Shown: in pieces, positions 7,522 to 15,562 of the stretch | Numbering within the stretch: the stretch's first letter is position 1 | How the letters are laid out: every line of letters starts with the position of its first letter | Source of the DNA: Nocardioides terrigena | GTDB lineage: Bacteria; Actinomycetota; Actinomycetes; Propionibacteriales; Nocardioidaceae | DNA length: 64,000 bases | Assembly: GCF_003047265.1 (NCBI RefSeq) | Contig: NZ_PZYY01000003.1 | Location: 372,001 to 436,000, forward strand | Reading direction: 5' to 3' | The notes under the pieces: generated by a model | Database searches by the model: none | Seen by the model: only the letters and a program-made list of their open reading frames with translations | What the model was told of the DNA's origin: nothing | Made by a program: the position numbers and the translations under genes

Positions 7522-8988
7522 TCAGTCGCCCCAGGTGTGGACGGGCTCGTTGGTGTGCATCCGCTCGCGGTAGTCGAGCGTGGTGGCGCGCAGCGCGTCG
7601 TACGTCTCCATGTCGGCCCGCCGCCGCATCTGCCCCACGAACCACTCCGCCCCGTTGGTCCCCAGCAGGCAGCGCTGCTCGATGATGCCGAGGAGCCGGT
7701 CCCGGACCGCGCCCTCGACGCCCCAGGCGTCGAGGCCCTCGGCCGCCATCGGGAGCAACCGGCGCAGCACGAGCTCGGTGGCACGCACCTGGCCGATGCC
7801 GGGCCAGTAGATCTGGGCGTCGACACCCTGCTGGGCCGCGACGTGGAAGTTCTCCTCCGCGGCCGAGAAGGACATCTGGGACCACAGCGGGCGCTCGCTC
7901 TCGGCGAGGTGCCGCACCAGGCCGAAGTAGAACGCAGCGTTGGCGATGGTGTCGGCGACCGTGGGGCCGGCGGCGAGGAGACGGTTCTCGACGCGCAGGT
8001 GCGGCACCCCGCCGGCGATGTCGTAGACCGGCCGGTTCCAGCGGTAGATGGTGCCGTTGTGCAGCCGGAGCTCCGAGAGCTCGGGAGTGCGGCCGTCCTC
8101 GAGCACCTCGAGCGGGTCCTCGTCGTCGGTGATCGGGAGCAGGGCCGGGAAGTAGCGGACGTTCTCCTCGAACAGGTCGAACACCGAGGTGACCCACCGC
8201 TCGCCGAACCACACCCGGGGGCGGACGCCCTGGACCTTGAGCTCCTCGCTGCGGGTGTCCGTGGCCTGCTCGAACAACGGGATGCGGGTCTCGCGCCACA
8301 GCTCCTTGCCCAGCAGGTACGGCGAGTTGGCACCCACCGCGAGCTGCACACCGGCGATGGCCTGGGAGGCGTTCCAGTAGTTGGCGAAGTCGTCGGGCGA
8401 CGTCTGCACGTGGAACTGGGTGCTCGTGCAGGCCGCCTCGGGCACGATCGAGTCGGCCGTCGTCGACAGCCGGTCGCGACCGGAGATGCTGATCGTGATG
8501 TCCTCGCCGCGCGCGTCGAGGATCTGCTCGCTCAGCAGCTTGTAGCGGGGGTTGGCGCTCAGCGAGGAGATGGACATGTGGCCCTCGGCAAGGGTCGGCA
8601 GGATGCCGATCATCACCTGGTGCGCGCCCACCTCGCTCGCCGCGTCCTCCGCCTTGTTGAGGGAGCGCCGCAGGCTGTCCTCGAAGGTCGTCAGGCCACC
8701 CTCACGCAGCGTCGCAGGGTCCACGTTGATCTCGATGTTGAACTGGCCGAGCTCCGTCTGGAACTCCGGCTGGGCGATCGCCTCGAGCACCTCGGCGTTC
8801 TTGAGCGCCGGGTCGCCGCGGTCGTCGATCAGGTTGAGCTCCACCTCCAGCCCGGTCATCGGGTCGTCGGTGTCGAAGCGCGCCTCCCGGAGCATCCGGG
8901 CGAAGACGTCGAGGTTGCGCCGCACCTTCTCGCGGTGGCGCGTGCGATCGGCCCGCGAGAACTCCTGCTGCTCGACTTCTTCTCCCAT
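7522..8988 (-). CDS. Glutamate-cysteine ligase family (GCS2) protein
   Basis: 488 residues. The N-terminal block TGLEVELNLID is the typical glutamate/Mg-binding start of GCS2 enzymes, followed by FNIEINVDPATL, GILPTL, and ACTSTQFHVQTSPDDFANYWNA with the conserved His/Gln active-site strand. RLHNGTIYRWNRPVYD and LRVENRLLAAGP complete the ATP-grasp-like core. The length exceeds the YbdK type (about 370), placing it with the longer actinobacterial members. Actinobacteria use mycothiol and ergothioneine rather than glutathione, so the product may be gamma-glutamylcysteine for ergothioneine or another gamma-glutamyl amide. The start is apparently leaderless (TAGGGT 6 nt upstream). Confidence 0.88.
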   Translation of the reverse strand: MGEEVEQQEFSRADRTRHREKVRRNLDVFARMLREARFDTDDPMTGLEVELNLIDDRGDPALKNAEVLEAIAQPEFQTELGQFNIEINVDPATLREGGLTTFEDSLRRSLNKAEDAASEVGAHQVMIGILPTLAEGHMSISSLSANPRYKLLSEQILDARGEDITISISGRDRLSTTADSIVPEAACTSTQFHVQTSPDDFANYWNASQAIAGVQLAVGANSPYLLGKELWRETRIPLFEQATDTRSEELKVQGVRPRVWFGERWVTSVFDLFEENVRYFPALLPITDDEDPLEVLEDGRTPELSELRLHNGTIYRWNRPVYDIAGGVPHLRVENRLLAAGPTVADTIANAAFYFGLVRHLAESERPLWSQMSFSAAEENFHVAAQQGVDAQIYWPGIGQVRATELVLRRLLPMAAEGLDAWGVEGAVRDRLLGIIEQRCLLGTNGAEWFVGQMRRRADMETYDALRATTLDYRERMHTNEPVHTWGD

Positions 8989-8994
8989 GGGTGG

Positions 8995-9000
8995 ACCCTA
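8995..9000 (-). promoter_or_regulatory. -10 element TAGGGT of the GCS2 gene (leaderless)
   Basis: TAGGGT is separated from the ATG at 8988 by CCACCC (6 nt). This implies transcription starts at or next to the start codon. Confidence 0.5.
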
Positions 9001-9063
9001 GCCACGCGGGAGGCCCTCGCGACAGGTGTCACCCCCCGTGGGATGGAGGCTCCCTCGCGGGGC

Positions 9064-10026
9064 TCAGGCCGCCCCGCGCTCCCACGACGAGCGCACCGGC
9101 TCCCACAGCTCGGGCGAGCACGCCTCGTCGAGCAGATCAGCCACCAGCCGGGCGAGGGAGTGGCCGGGGTCGACGGCGCGGCAGCGCTCGACCGCGCACC
9201 ACGCCAGCGCCCCCTCCCCCGCGAGCCAGGCGGCGACGGCGAGCACCGCGGCAGGACCCGCCACGAGGTCGTCGGGCAGCCGCCGCACGGCGTCGCTCCA
9301 CAGCTCGACGTGGTCGCGGGCCACGCCCCGGGACAGTCCGGCCCAGGCCTGGTCGCGCGACGCCGGGTCGCGCAGGGCCAGGGCGAGGGGGACGAGGACG
9401 TCGGTGGGCACCGGGACCGGTCCGTCACCGTGGCGGGCGACCACGGCACGCACCCGGTCCCCCGTCAGCGGCGCCGGGGAGGTCGCGAGGAGGGCACCGG
9501 ACGCGGCGACCTCGTCGGGGACGGGGTCGAGGGTGGCGCGCAGCTCCTCGCGCGACGCCCGGGTGACGCGGCCGTCGAAGACCGCGCGGGCGGTGAAGGG
9601 GTGCGACCCGGAGTCGAAGGGGACGCCGTCGTACGCCTCGGGTGGGCGACCGGGCAGGACGGCGAACCAGCGGCCGTCGTGCACCCGCAGCACGTCGATC
9701 ACCTCGATGCCGCGCTCGGTGAAGGTCTCGTGCAGCGACCAGGCCGACTCGTCGGCCACGACGGTGTCGTCGTCGTAGACCACGAAGACCACCTGGCGGA
9801 CCCGGTGCCGCAGGCTGGGCCGGAGCAGTGCGTCGACGACCTCGTCGACGTCATCGGGGTCGTCGGGCAGGTCGACCCGGGCGTGGAAGGACTGCCCGCG
9901 ACCGAAGGTGAGCATCGCGACGGAGCACTCGGGAGGGAACCCGAGGGCGACCGGGACGAAGGCGAGGATGTCCTCGGGGGTGCGGGCGACGAGCGAGGCT
10001 GGGGTGTTTGTCGGTGTCGGTGTCAT
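9064..10026 (-). CDS. DUF4192 domain protein
   Basis: 320 residues. The opening SLVARTPEDILAFVPVALGFPPECSVAML is the signature start of DUF4192, a family confined almost entirely to actinobacteria and of unknown function. A middle section (VVFVVYDDD, VIDVLRVHDGRWFAVLP) and a helical C-terminal half with paired Trp/Cys positions (LAWCAVERC) fit the family. There is no signal peptide or membrane segment. It lies divergent to dinB; homologues are frequently found near DNA-repair or division genes, but that is weak functional evidence. ATG 10026 is chosen by family alignment. Confidence 0.85.
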   Translation of the reverse strand: MTPTPTNTPASLVARTPEDILAFVPVALGFPPECSVAMLTFGRGQSFHARVDLPDDPDDVDEVVDALLRPSLRHRVRQVVFVVYDDDTVVADESAWSLHETFTERGIEVIDVLRVHDGRWFAVLPGRPPEAYDGVPFDSGSHPFTARAVFDGRVTRASREELRATLDPVPDEVAASGALLATSPAPLTGDRVRAVVARHGDGPVPVPTDVLVPLALALRDPASRDQAWAGLSRGVARDHVELWSDAVRRLPDDLVAGPAAVLAVAAWLAGEGALAWCAVERCRAVDPGHSLARLVADLLDEACSPELWEPVRSSWERGAA

Positions 10027-10126
10027 GCGGAGACGGTCCCCGCGTGCGCCGGCGCTCTCACCCGCACGTCTCCGGGCTGTGGACGGCTCCCCCGCGGCAG
10101 GCGCCTGTGGACGCCCGGTGGCCTGC

Positions 10127-10132
10127 GACAAT
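10127..10132 (+). promoter_or_regulatory. -10 element GACAAT of the dinB leader ORF
   Basis: GACAAT is followed by 7 nt and then the ATG at 10140, the same leaderless geometry seen for other genes in this window. Confidence 0.45.
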
Positions 10133-10139
10133 GGCTGAC

Positions 10140-10187
10140 ATGCGTCGCTCCGGGTTCTACCGCGCCCCGGGACACGACGTCGACTGA
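10140..10187 (+). CDS. 15-residue leader ORF coupled to dinB
   Basis: This short frame (MRRSGFYRAPGHDVD) starts 7 nt after a GACAAT -10 element, and its TGA overlaps the dinB ATG as TGATG. dinB itself has no good ribosome site (GTCGACTG precedes its ATG), so dinB translation is plausibly fed by ribosomes finishing this leaderless peptide. Too short for codon statistics. Inference from geometry only. Confidence 0.35.
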   Translation: MRRSGFYRAPGHDVD

Positions 10188-11491
10188 TGCGTCGTACCGC
10201 TTCGGTCCTGCACCTCGACATGGACGCCTTCTTCGCCGCGGTCGAGCAGCGCGACAAGCCGTCGCTGCGCGGCAAGCCCGTCATCGTCGGCGGCACGGGT
10301 GGGCGCGGCGTCGTCGCCACCGCGTCCTACGAGGCCCGCGTGTACGGCGTCCGCTCGGCCATGTCGGGACGCGAGGCACGCGCCCGGTGCCCCCACGCAG
10401 CCTTCCTCTCGGGTCGCTTCCACGCCTACCGCGAGACCAGCGCGCGGGTCATGGAGGTGCTGCGCGCCGCCTCGCCGCTCGTCGAGCCCCTGTCCCTGGA
10501 CGAGGCGTTCGTGGACCTCGAGCGCGCCGACCTGCCCGACCTCGAGGTGGGGACGGTGACCGCCTTCGGCGAGGAGCTGCGGCAGCGGGTGCAGGAGGTC
10601 AGCGGCGGGCTCACCGGCACCGTGGGCATCGGGACGTCCAAGTTCATCGCCAAGGTCGCCAGCGAGCTCGACAAGCCGGACGGGTTGACCGTCGTCCCCC
10701 CGGGCACCGAGCGCGACCTGCTGCGTCCGATGAAGGTCACCGTCATCCCCGGCGTCGGACCGGCGACCGCCGAACGGCTCCGTCGGGTCGGCATCCACAC
10801 GGTCGCCGACCTCGAGGCCGTGGACGAGGACGAGATGGTCCGGCTGCTCGGCAAGGCGCACGGGCACGGCCTGCACCAGCTGGCGAGAGCCGAGGACGAC
10901 CGCCCGGTGGTGGCCGACCGCGAGACCAAGTCCGTCAGCAGCGAGGGCACCTACGACACGGACCTGACCGACCGCAGCCTCATGGAGTCCCTGCTGACCC
11001 GTCAGGCCACTCAGGTCGGCGCCCGGCTGCGCAAGCACGGGCTCTCGGGCCGCACGGTGACGATCAAGGTGCGACTGCACGACTTCACCACCCTGAGCCG
11101 CTCCTCGACCCTCGCGAGCCCGACCGACAGCGCGCCGACCATCGCGCGGCTGGCCCGGTCACTGCTGGCCGACCTCGACACCTCCGGCGGTGTCCGACTG
11201 CTGGGCGTGGGCGTCTCCGGGCTGGCCGACTGGATCCAGGAGGACCTGTTCGGCGAGACCGACCCCGAGCCCGAGGAGGTCGTCGTCCCGGAGCCCGCCC
11301 CGTCGGTGCGCCACTTCTCCCCCGGCATGGACGTCGTCCACGCGGAGATGGGTGCCGGCTGGGTGTGGGGGTCGGGTCGCGGCGTCGTGACGGTGCGGTT
11401 CGAGACCGCCGACACCCCGCCCGGGCCGGTGCGGTCCTACGCCGTGGACGACCCGGCACTCGCGCCCGCACCGCGGCCGGCGGAGGACTGA
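10187..11491 (+). CDS. dinB: DNA polymerase IV (Y family)
   Basis: 434 residues. The catalytic motifs of Y-family polymerases are intact: HLDMDAFFAAVEQ (metal-binding Asp) near residue 7 and PLSLDEAFVDL (Asp-Glu pair) near residue 103. Then follow the nucleotide-contact region VGIGTSKFIAKVASELDKP and the helix-hairpin-helix VIPGVGPATAERLRRVGI. The little-finger domain follows (residues 245-350). A proline/acid-rich tail of about 75 residues ends with a short domain (HFSPGMDVVHAEMGAGWVWG). No clear clamp-binding motif could be picked by eye. It performs error-prone translesion synthesis. A hairpin terminator lies 54 nt downstream. Confidence 0.95.
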   Translation: MRRTASVLHLDMDAFFAAVEQRDKPSLRGKPVIVGGTGGRGVVATASYEARVYGVRSAMSGREARARCPHAAFLSGRFHAYRETSARVMEVLRAASPLVEPLSLDEAFVDLERADLPDLEVGTVTAFGEELRQRVQEVSGGLTGTVGIGTSKFIAKVASELDKPDGLTVVPPGTERDLLRPMKVTVIPGVGPATAERLRRVGIHTVADLEAVDEDEMVRLLGKAHGHGLHQLARAEDDRPVVADRETKSVSSEGTYDTDLTDRSLMESLLTRQATQVGARLRKHGLSGRTVTIKVRLHDFTTLSRSSTLASPTDSAPTIARLARSLLADLDTSGGVRLLGVGVSGLADWIQEDLFGETDPEPEEVVVPEPAPSVRHFSPGMDVVHAEMGAGWVWGSGRGVVTVRFETADTPPGPVRSYAVDDPALAPAPRPAED

Positions 11492-11505
11492 GCAGCCGGG
11501 GACTG

Positions 11506-11537
11506 CCCGAACCGGTGGAATTCCCGACCCGGTGGAA
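11506..11537 (+). repeat. 15-bp direct repeat downstream of dinB
   Basis: Two copies of CCCGAnCCGGTGGAA (11506-11520 and 11523-11537) differ at one base and are 2 nt apart. They lie between the dinB stop and its terminator. Confidence 0.5.
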
Positions 11538-11544
11538 ATGAGGT

Positions 11545-11581
11545 GAGGGGCTCCAGCCGGTATGAGCGCCTGGAGCCCCTC
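11545..11581 (+). terminator. Terminator of dinB
   Basis: A perfect 12-bp stem (GAGGGGCTCCAG / CTGGAGCCCCTC) with a 13-nt loop. Confidence 0.75.
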
Positions 11582-12102
11582 GGGTTGATCGGCTGGGTGA
11601 CGTCCGATCGACCTGGACGGGAGTCGGATCCCGGGATCCCCGTCACCGGGCCCCCGCAGCGAGCGAGCTCGCCGTACGGATCTCTCTGCCTGTCCGATCC
11701 CCAGCCCCGCGAGCGGTGCTGGTGAGAGAGTTCTATGCCCGCCGTGCGCGGCCGCACAAGGGGTTCGCGCCACATTCCTCCAGTCCCACAGCCGCCTCCA
11801 CAGTCCGGGGCCGGTGCTCCACAGGTCCGCCCCAGTTGTCCACACACATGTGGACCAGCCTGTGGACGAATTCCCCCGGCGGGAACTCGGGGCACCCCGC
11901 GGGCAATCCCGCGGGCGGCCGTCTCCGAACCACCCCTGAGAAGTCCCTGAGAGTTGTGCCGGAAGGCAACTCTCGTGCTCGCCGGGACGTCGAGTCAGGT
12001 GAAGGGCCGAGCAATCGGGGCCGGGGAATCTCTCGTCCACGCAGGCCGTTGGAGATGACGTGGCGAGGTATTCGGCGCAACGCCACGGAGGAGGAGACGA
12101 CG
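11582..12102 (+). other. Long non-coding leader of the sigma-factor gene
   Basis: About 520 nt without a supported gene lie between the dinB terminator and the sigma-factor start. The stretch is less GC-biased by codon position than its flanks and carries several short repeats of ccacag/cacat type around 11800-11850. A hairpin sits at 11949-11974. A purine-rich ribosome site (GGAGGAGGAGACGACG) ends it. A long 5' untranslated region or several promoters would be normal for a stress sigma factor; none could be placed with certainty. Confidence 0.5.
11949..11974 (+). promoter_or_regulatory. Hairpin in the sigma-factor leader
   Basis: GAGAGTTG and CAACTCTC form a perfect 8-bp stem around a 10-nt loop that includes GGAA. 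It lies 129 nt before the ATG and could be a regulatory RNA element or a protein site. Confidence 0.4.
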
Positions 12103-13092
<990 letters not shown>

Positions 13093-13115
13093 GGTCCGCA
13101 ACCCGGTCCCACCGC

Positions 13116-13152
13116 ACGAGGCCCGCTCCGACGCCGTCGGGGCGGGCCTCGT
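13116..13152. terminator. Bidirectional terminator between the sigma factor and NagZ-like genes
   Basis: The arms ACGAGGCCCGC and GCGGGCCTCGT continue into an inner CCGAC/GTCGG pairing, giving a near-continuous 17-bp stem between two convergent genes. Confidence 0.75.
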
Positions 13153-13170
13153 CGCGTCGGTCGTCCTGCG

Positions 13171-14472
13171 TCAGTAGGCCGCCGAGCCGAGCGCCGCGGA
13201 CGCCTCGCTCGCCAGCGTCGACACGTCGGCGGGCACCGGGCTCGCGTCGGCGGTGCGCCCCTGCCACATCTGGAGGGCCACGACGCGGGCGGCGGCCTCC
13301 TCGGCGCGCTCGCGGGTGACGTCGCCGTCGTTGATCGCCTTGGTGAGCACCCGGTGGGTCTCGACGGTGTCGACTGGCATCAGCAGCAGGTCGGCGCCCG
13401 CGTTGAGGGCGGCCACGGCCGGCTTGTAGCTGGCGGCGACGGCGCCCATGCCGAGCGAGTCCGTGATGGTCACGCCCTCGAAGCCGAGGTCGTCGCGCAG
13501 CAGGTCGTAGACCTCGGGCGCGAGCGACGCCGGGACACCGGGGGCGATGGCGGTCAGGTCGAGGTGGCTCATCATCACTGCCGGGGCGTGGCTCGCGATG
13601 GCGGCCTCGAAGGGCGGCAGGTCGTGGGAGCGGATCTCCTCGAGCGTGGAGTCGAGCACCGGCAGGGTCTCGTGGCTGTCGCTCGTGGCGGCGCCGTGGC
13701 CGGGGAAGTGCTTGACGGTGGAGACGATCCCCGCGGCGTCGTACCCCCGCACCGCCGTGGCGGTGGCCTTGGCCGCGACCGCCGGGTCCTCGCTGGGCGA
13801 GCGGGTGCCGATCGTCGGGTCCGCGGCCCCGATGGTGACGTCGGCGACCGGCGCGAAGACCCACGTGAAGCCGAGGTCGCGCACCTCCATGCCGGTGGCG
13901 TACGCCGCCTCGCGGACGACCTCGCGCCCCGTCGGGCCGTCGGCGGTGATCGCGGCGCCGGCCGCGTCGAAGGCCGGGAACTCGGTGGCGATGCCACGCA
14001 GGTGCGAGACGTAGCCGCCCTCCTGGTCCACGCCGATGACGGCCGGGAACTCCCGCCCGTCGGCCGCGACCGCGTCGCTGATCGCCGCGGTGGTGGCGCG
14101 CACCTGCGCCTCGTCGAGGATGTTGCCGCTGGTGACCGACATCCCGGCGAGGTGGTGGTCGCGCACCATCGCGGCCACGGTGGCGGGGTCGGTGCCGTGG
14201 TATCGGCCGACGATGACCTGCCCCGCGAGCTGCTCGGGCGTCCACCCGGCCACCAGGGCCTGCGCGTCCTCGAGCTCGCCCGCCGTGGGCCCCCACCCCA
14301 GCGGGGTGTCCGGGTCGGTGGTCGGCGTCGGCTCGGGCGTCTCCGCCTCCACCGTCGGGCTGCTCGTGCGGGCGGTCGCGGGCGCCTCGGGCTCCGGAGC
14401 GGTGGCACAGCCACCGATGAGGAGCGCCCCCGCCGTGAGGGCCGTCGCGGTCGTCAGGAGAGGCAGTCGCAC
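13171..14472 (-). CDS. Glycoside hydrolase family 3 lipoprotein, NagZ-like beta-N-acetylhexosaminidase
   Basis: 433 residues from GTG 14472. A lipoprotein signal ends in LIGGC (Cys 22), then a Pro/Thr/Glu-rich linker (to about residue 55) and a single GH3 (beta/alpha)8 domain. NagZ signatures are clear: VIGVDQEGG, KHFPGHG followed by the DSH dyad (ATSDSHETLP, general acid/base His), and ITDSLGMGAV with the Asp nucleophile. It should cleave beta-linked N-acetylhexosamines, most likely GlcNAc from peptidoglycan fragments, on the outer face of the membrane. A TAGCCT element 7 nt upstream suggests a leaderless mRNA. lgt in this window would lipidate it. Confidence 0.92.
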   Translation of the reverse strand: MRLPLLTTATALTAGALLIGGCATAPEPEAPATARTSSPTVEAETPEPTPTTDPDTPLGWGPTAGELEDAQALVAGWTPEQLAGQVIVGRYHGTDPATVAAMVRDHHLAGMSVTSGNILDEAQVRATTAAISDAVAADGREFPAVIGVDQEGGYVSHLRGIATEFPAFDAAGAAITADGPTGREVVREAAYATGMEVRDLGFTWVFAPVADVTIGAADPTIGTRSPSEDPAVAAKATATAVRGYDAAGIVSTVKHFPGHGAATSDSHETLPVLDSTLEEIRSHDLPPFEAAIASHAPAVMMSHLDLTAIAPGVPASLAPEVYDLLRDDLGFEGVTITDSLGMGAVAASYKPAVAALNAGADLLLMPVDTVETHRVLTKAINDGDVTRERAEEAAARVVALQMWQGRTADASPVPADVSTLASEASAALGSAAY

Positions 14473-14479
14473 GGCCTGC

Positions 14480-14485
14480 AGGCTA
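14480..14485 (-). promoter_or_regulatory. -10 element TAGCCT of the GH3 gene (leaderless)
   Basis: TAGCCT then GCAGGCC (7 nt) then the GTG at 14472. It overlaps the end of coaE, which stops at 14483. Confidence 0.45.
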
Positions 14486-15073
14486 CCCGCGGAGCTCGTC
14501 GAAGACCGCTTCGACGCGGGCCCGCAGCTCCTCGAGCGAGCCGTTGTTGTCGATGACGTGCGTGGCGATGGCCCGGCGCTGCTCACGGGTGGCCTGCGCG
14601 GCGATCCGCGACTCCGCGTCCTCACGGGTCCAGCCCCGCTCCGACAGCATCCGCTCGACCTGGAGGTCCCGGGGAGCGTCCACGACGACCACCGCGTCGA
14701 AGGTGTCGGCCCTGCCCCCCTCGGCCAGCAGCGGGATGTCGTGGACGACGACGTCGTCCTCGTCCACGGCGGCCTCCAGGGTCGCCATCCGCTCGATCAC
14801 GAGCGGGTGGATGATCGCCTCGAGCCGCTTGCGGGCGCCCTCGTCGCCGAAGACCAGCCGTCCCATGGCCGGGCGGTCGAGGTCCCCCGCCGGCGTCAGC
14901 AGGGCCGGACCGAACTCCGCCACCACGGCATCCAGCCCGGGAGTGCCCCGGGCGACCACGTCGCGCGCCAGCGCGTCGGCGTCGATCACCACCGCGCCGA
15001 GCTCGGCGAGGATCGCCGAGACGGTGCTCTTGCCGGAGGCCACGCCCCCGGTCAGTCCGACCCGCTTGCTCAC
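14483..15073 (-). CDS. coaE: Dephospho-CoA kinase
   Basis: 196 residues. P-loop VGLTGGVASGKSTV at residues 5-18, the DADALARDVV motif, IIHPLV, VVHDIPLLAEGG and VVVVDAP are all typical of CoaE. It phosphorylates the 3'-hydroxyl of dephospho-CoA in the last step of coenzyme A synthesis. The GTG start overlaps the stop of the MarR gene (GTGA), with a GGGGGAG site inside that gene. In many actinobacteria coaE follows rpsA directly; here about 7 kb of other genes lie between. The C-terminal extension found in mycobacterial CoaE is absent. Confidence 0.95.
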   Translation of the reverse strand: MSKRVGLTGGVASGKSTVSAILAELGAVVIDADALARDVVARGTPGLDAVVAEFGPALLTPAGDLDRPAMGRLVFGDEGARKRLEAIIHPLVIERMATLEAAVDEDDVVVHDIPLLAEGGRADTFDAVVVVDAPRDLQVERMLSERGWTREDAESRIAAQATREQRRAIATHVIDNNGSLEELRARVEAVFDELRG

Positions 15074-15480
15074 TGCTGCTCCCCCAACGTCCTCAGGATG
15101 CGGTCGAGCGTACGGCGGTCCCGGTCGCCGAGCGCCCCCAGCACCCGCTCCCCCGCCTCCCGGCGCGCCGCGCCGATGCGCGCGAGCAGGAGGTGGCCCT
15201 CGTCGGTCACGGCGAGCGTGGTGGCCCTGCGGTCCGTAGGGTCGGGCGAGCGGCGGACCCAGCCGTGCTGCTCGAGCGCGTCCACGACCTCGGTGGCCGA
15301 GCGCGGGGCGATGTGCAGCGACTCGGCCAGGACGGACGGCCGGACCGGCGCGTCGGCGGCGATCACGCGCAGGGCCCGCGACTGCGACGGGGTGGTGCCG
15401 AACTCCGCGAGCGCGGCGGCGTACTCGCGACGCACACGACGGGCCGCCGCCATCAGCAGGTCCCCCGTCTGGTCGGTCAC
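15070..15480 (-). CDS. MarR family transcriptional regulator
   Basis: 136 residues from GTG 15480. It shows the winged-helix MarR pattern: FGTTPSQSRALRVI, then the recognition helix LAESLHIAPRSATEVVDALEQHGWV, and the wing RRSPDPTDRRATTLAVT with the conserved Asp-Arg-Arg. It is divergent from the ABC exporter across a perfect 21-bp palindrome, so it most likely represses that exporter and itself, with release by a drug or metabolite. An in-frame ATG at 15516 lies inside the palindrome; the GTG is preferred because TATGTT sits 6 nt upstream, giving a leaderless mRNA. coaE overlaps its stop. Confidence 0.88.
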   Translation of the reverse strand: MTDQTGDLLMAAARRVRREYAAALAEFGTTPSQSRALRVIAADAPVRPSVLAESLHIAPRSATEVVDALEQHGWVRRSPDPTDRRATTLAVTDEGHLLLARIGAARREAGERVLGALGDRDRRTLDRILRTLGEQQ

Positions 15481-15486
15481 GGAACA

Positions 15487-15492
15487 AACATA
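15487..15492 (-). promoter_or_regulatory. -10 element TATGTT of the MarR gene
   Basis: TATGTT, then TGTTCC (6 nt), then GTG 15480. The operator palindrome lies 23-43 nt further upstream. Confidence 0.5.
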
Positions 15493-15514
15493 GCGGAGAT
15501 GGCGTTGCACCCTC

Positions 15515-15535
15515 ATGGTGAGGCAACCTCACCAT
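15515..15535. promoter_or_regulatory. Perfect 21-bp MarR operator
   Basis: ATGGTGAGG-CAA-CCTCACCAT has two perfect 9-bp arms with a 3-nt centre, in the region between the divergent MarR and ABC genes. An outer pair GGAGATGG (15496-15503) and CCATCTCC (15532-15539) gives a second, wider symmetry. This is the expected kind of site for a dimeric MarR protein. Confidence 0.7.
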
Positions 15536-15562
15536 CTCCGACCACAGGAAGGAGCTGGTCGC

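Noticed and set aside
7537..11541. 1334-codon open frame on the plus strand
   Set aside because: It runs antisense to the GCS2 and DUF4192 genes and then out of frame through dinB. The composition is shadow-like.
13171..14625. Longer start of the GH3 gene (14625)
   Set aside because: The extra 51 residues are antisense-type Arg/Ser/Pro sequence overlapping coaE. The lipoprotein signal at 14472 fixes the start.
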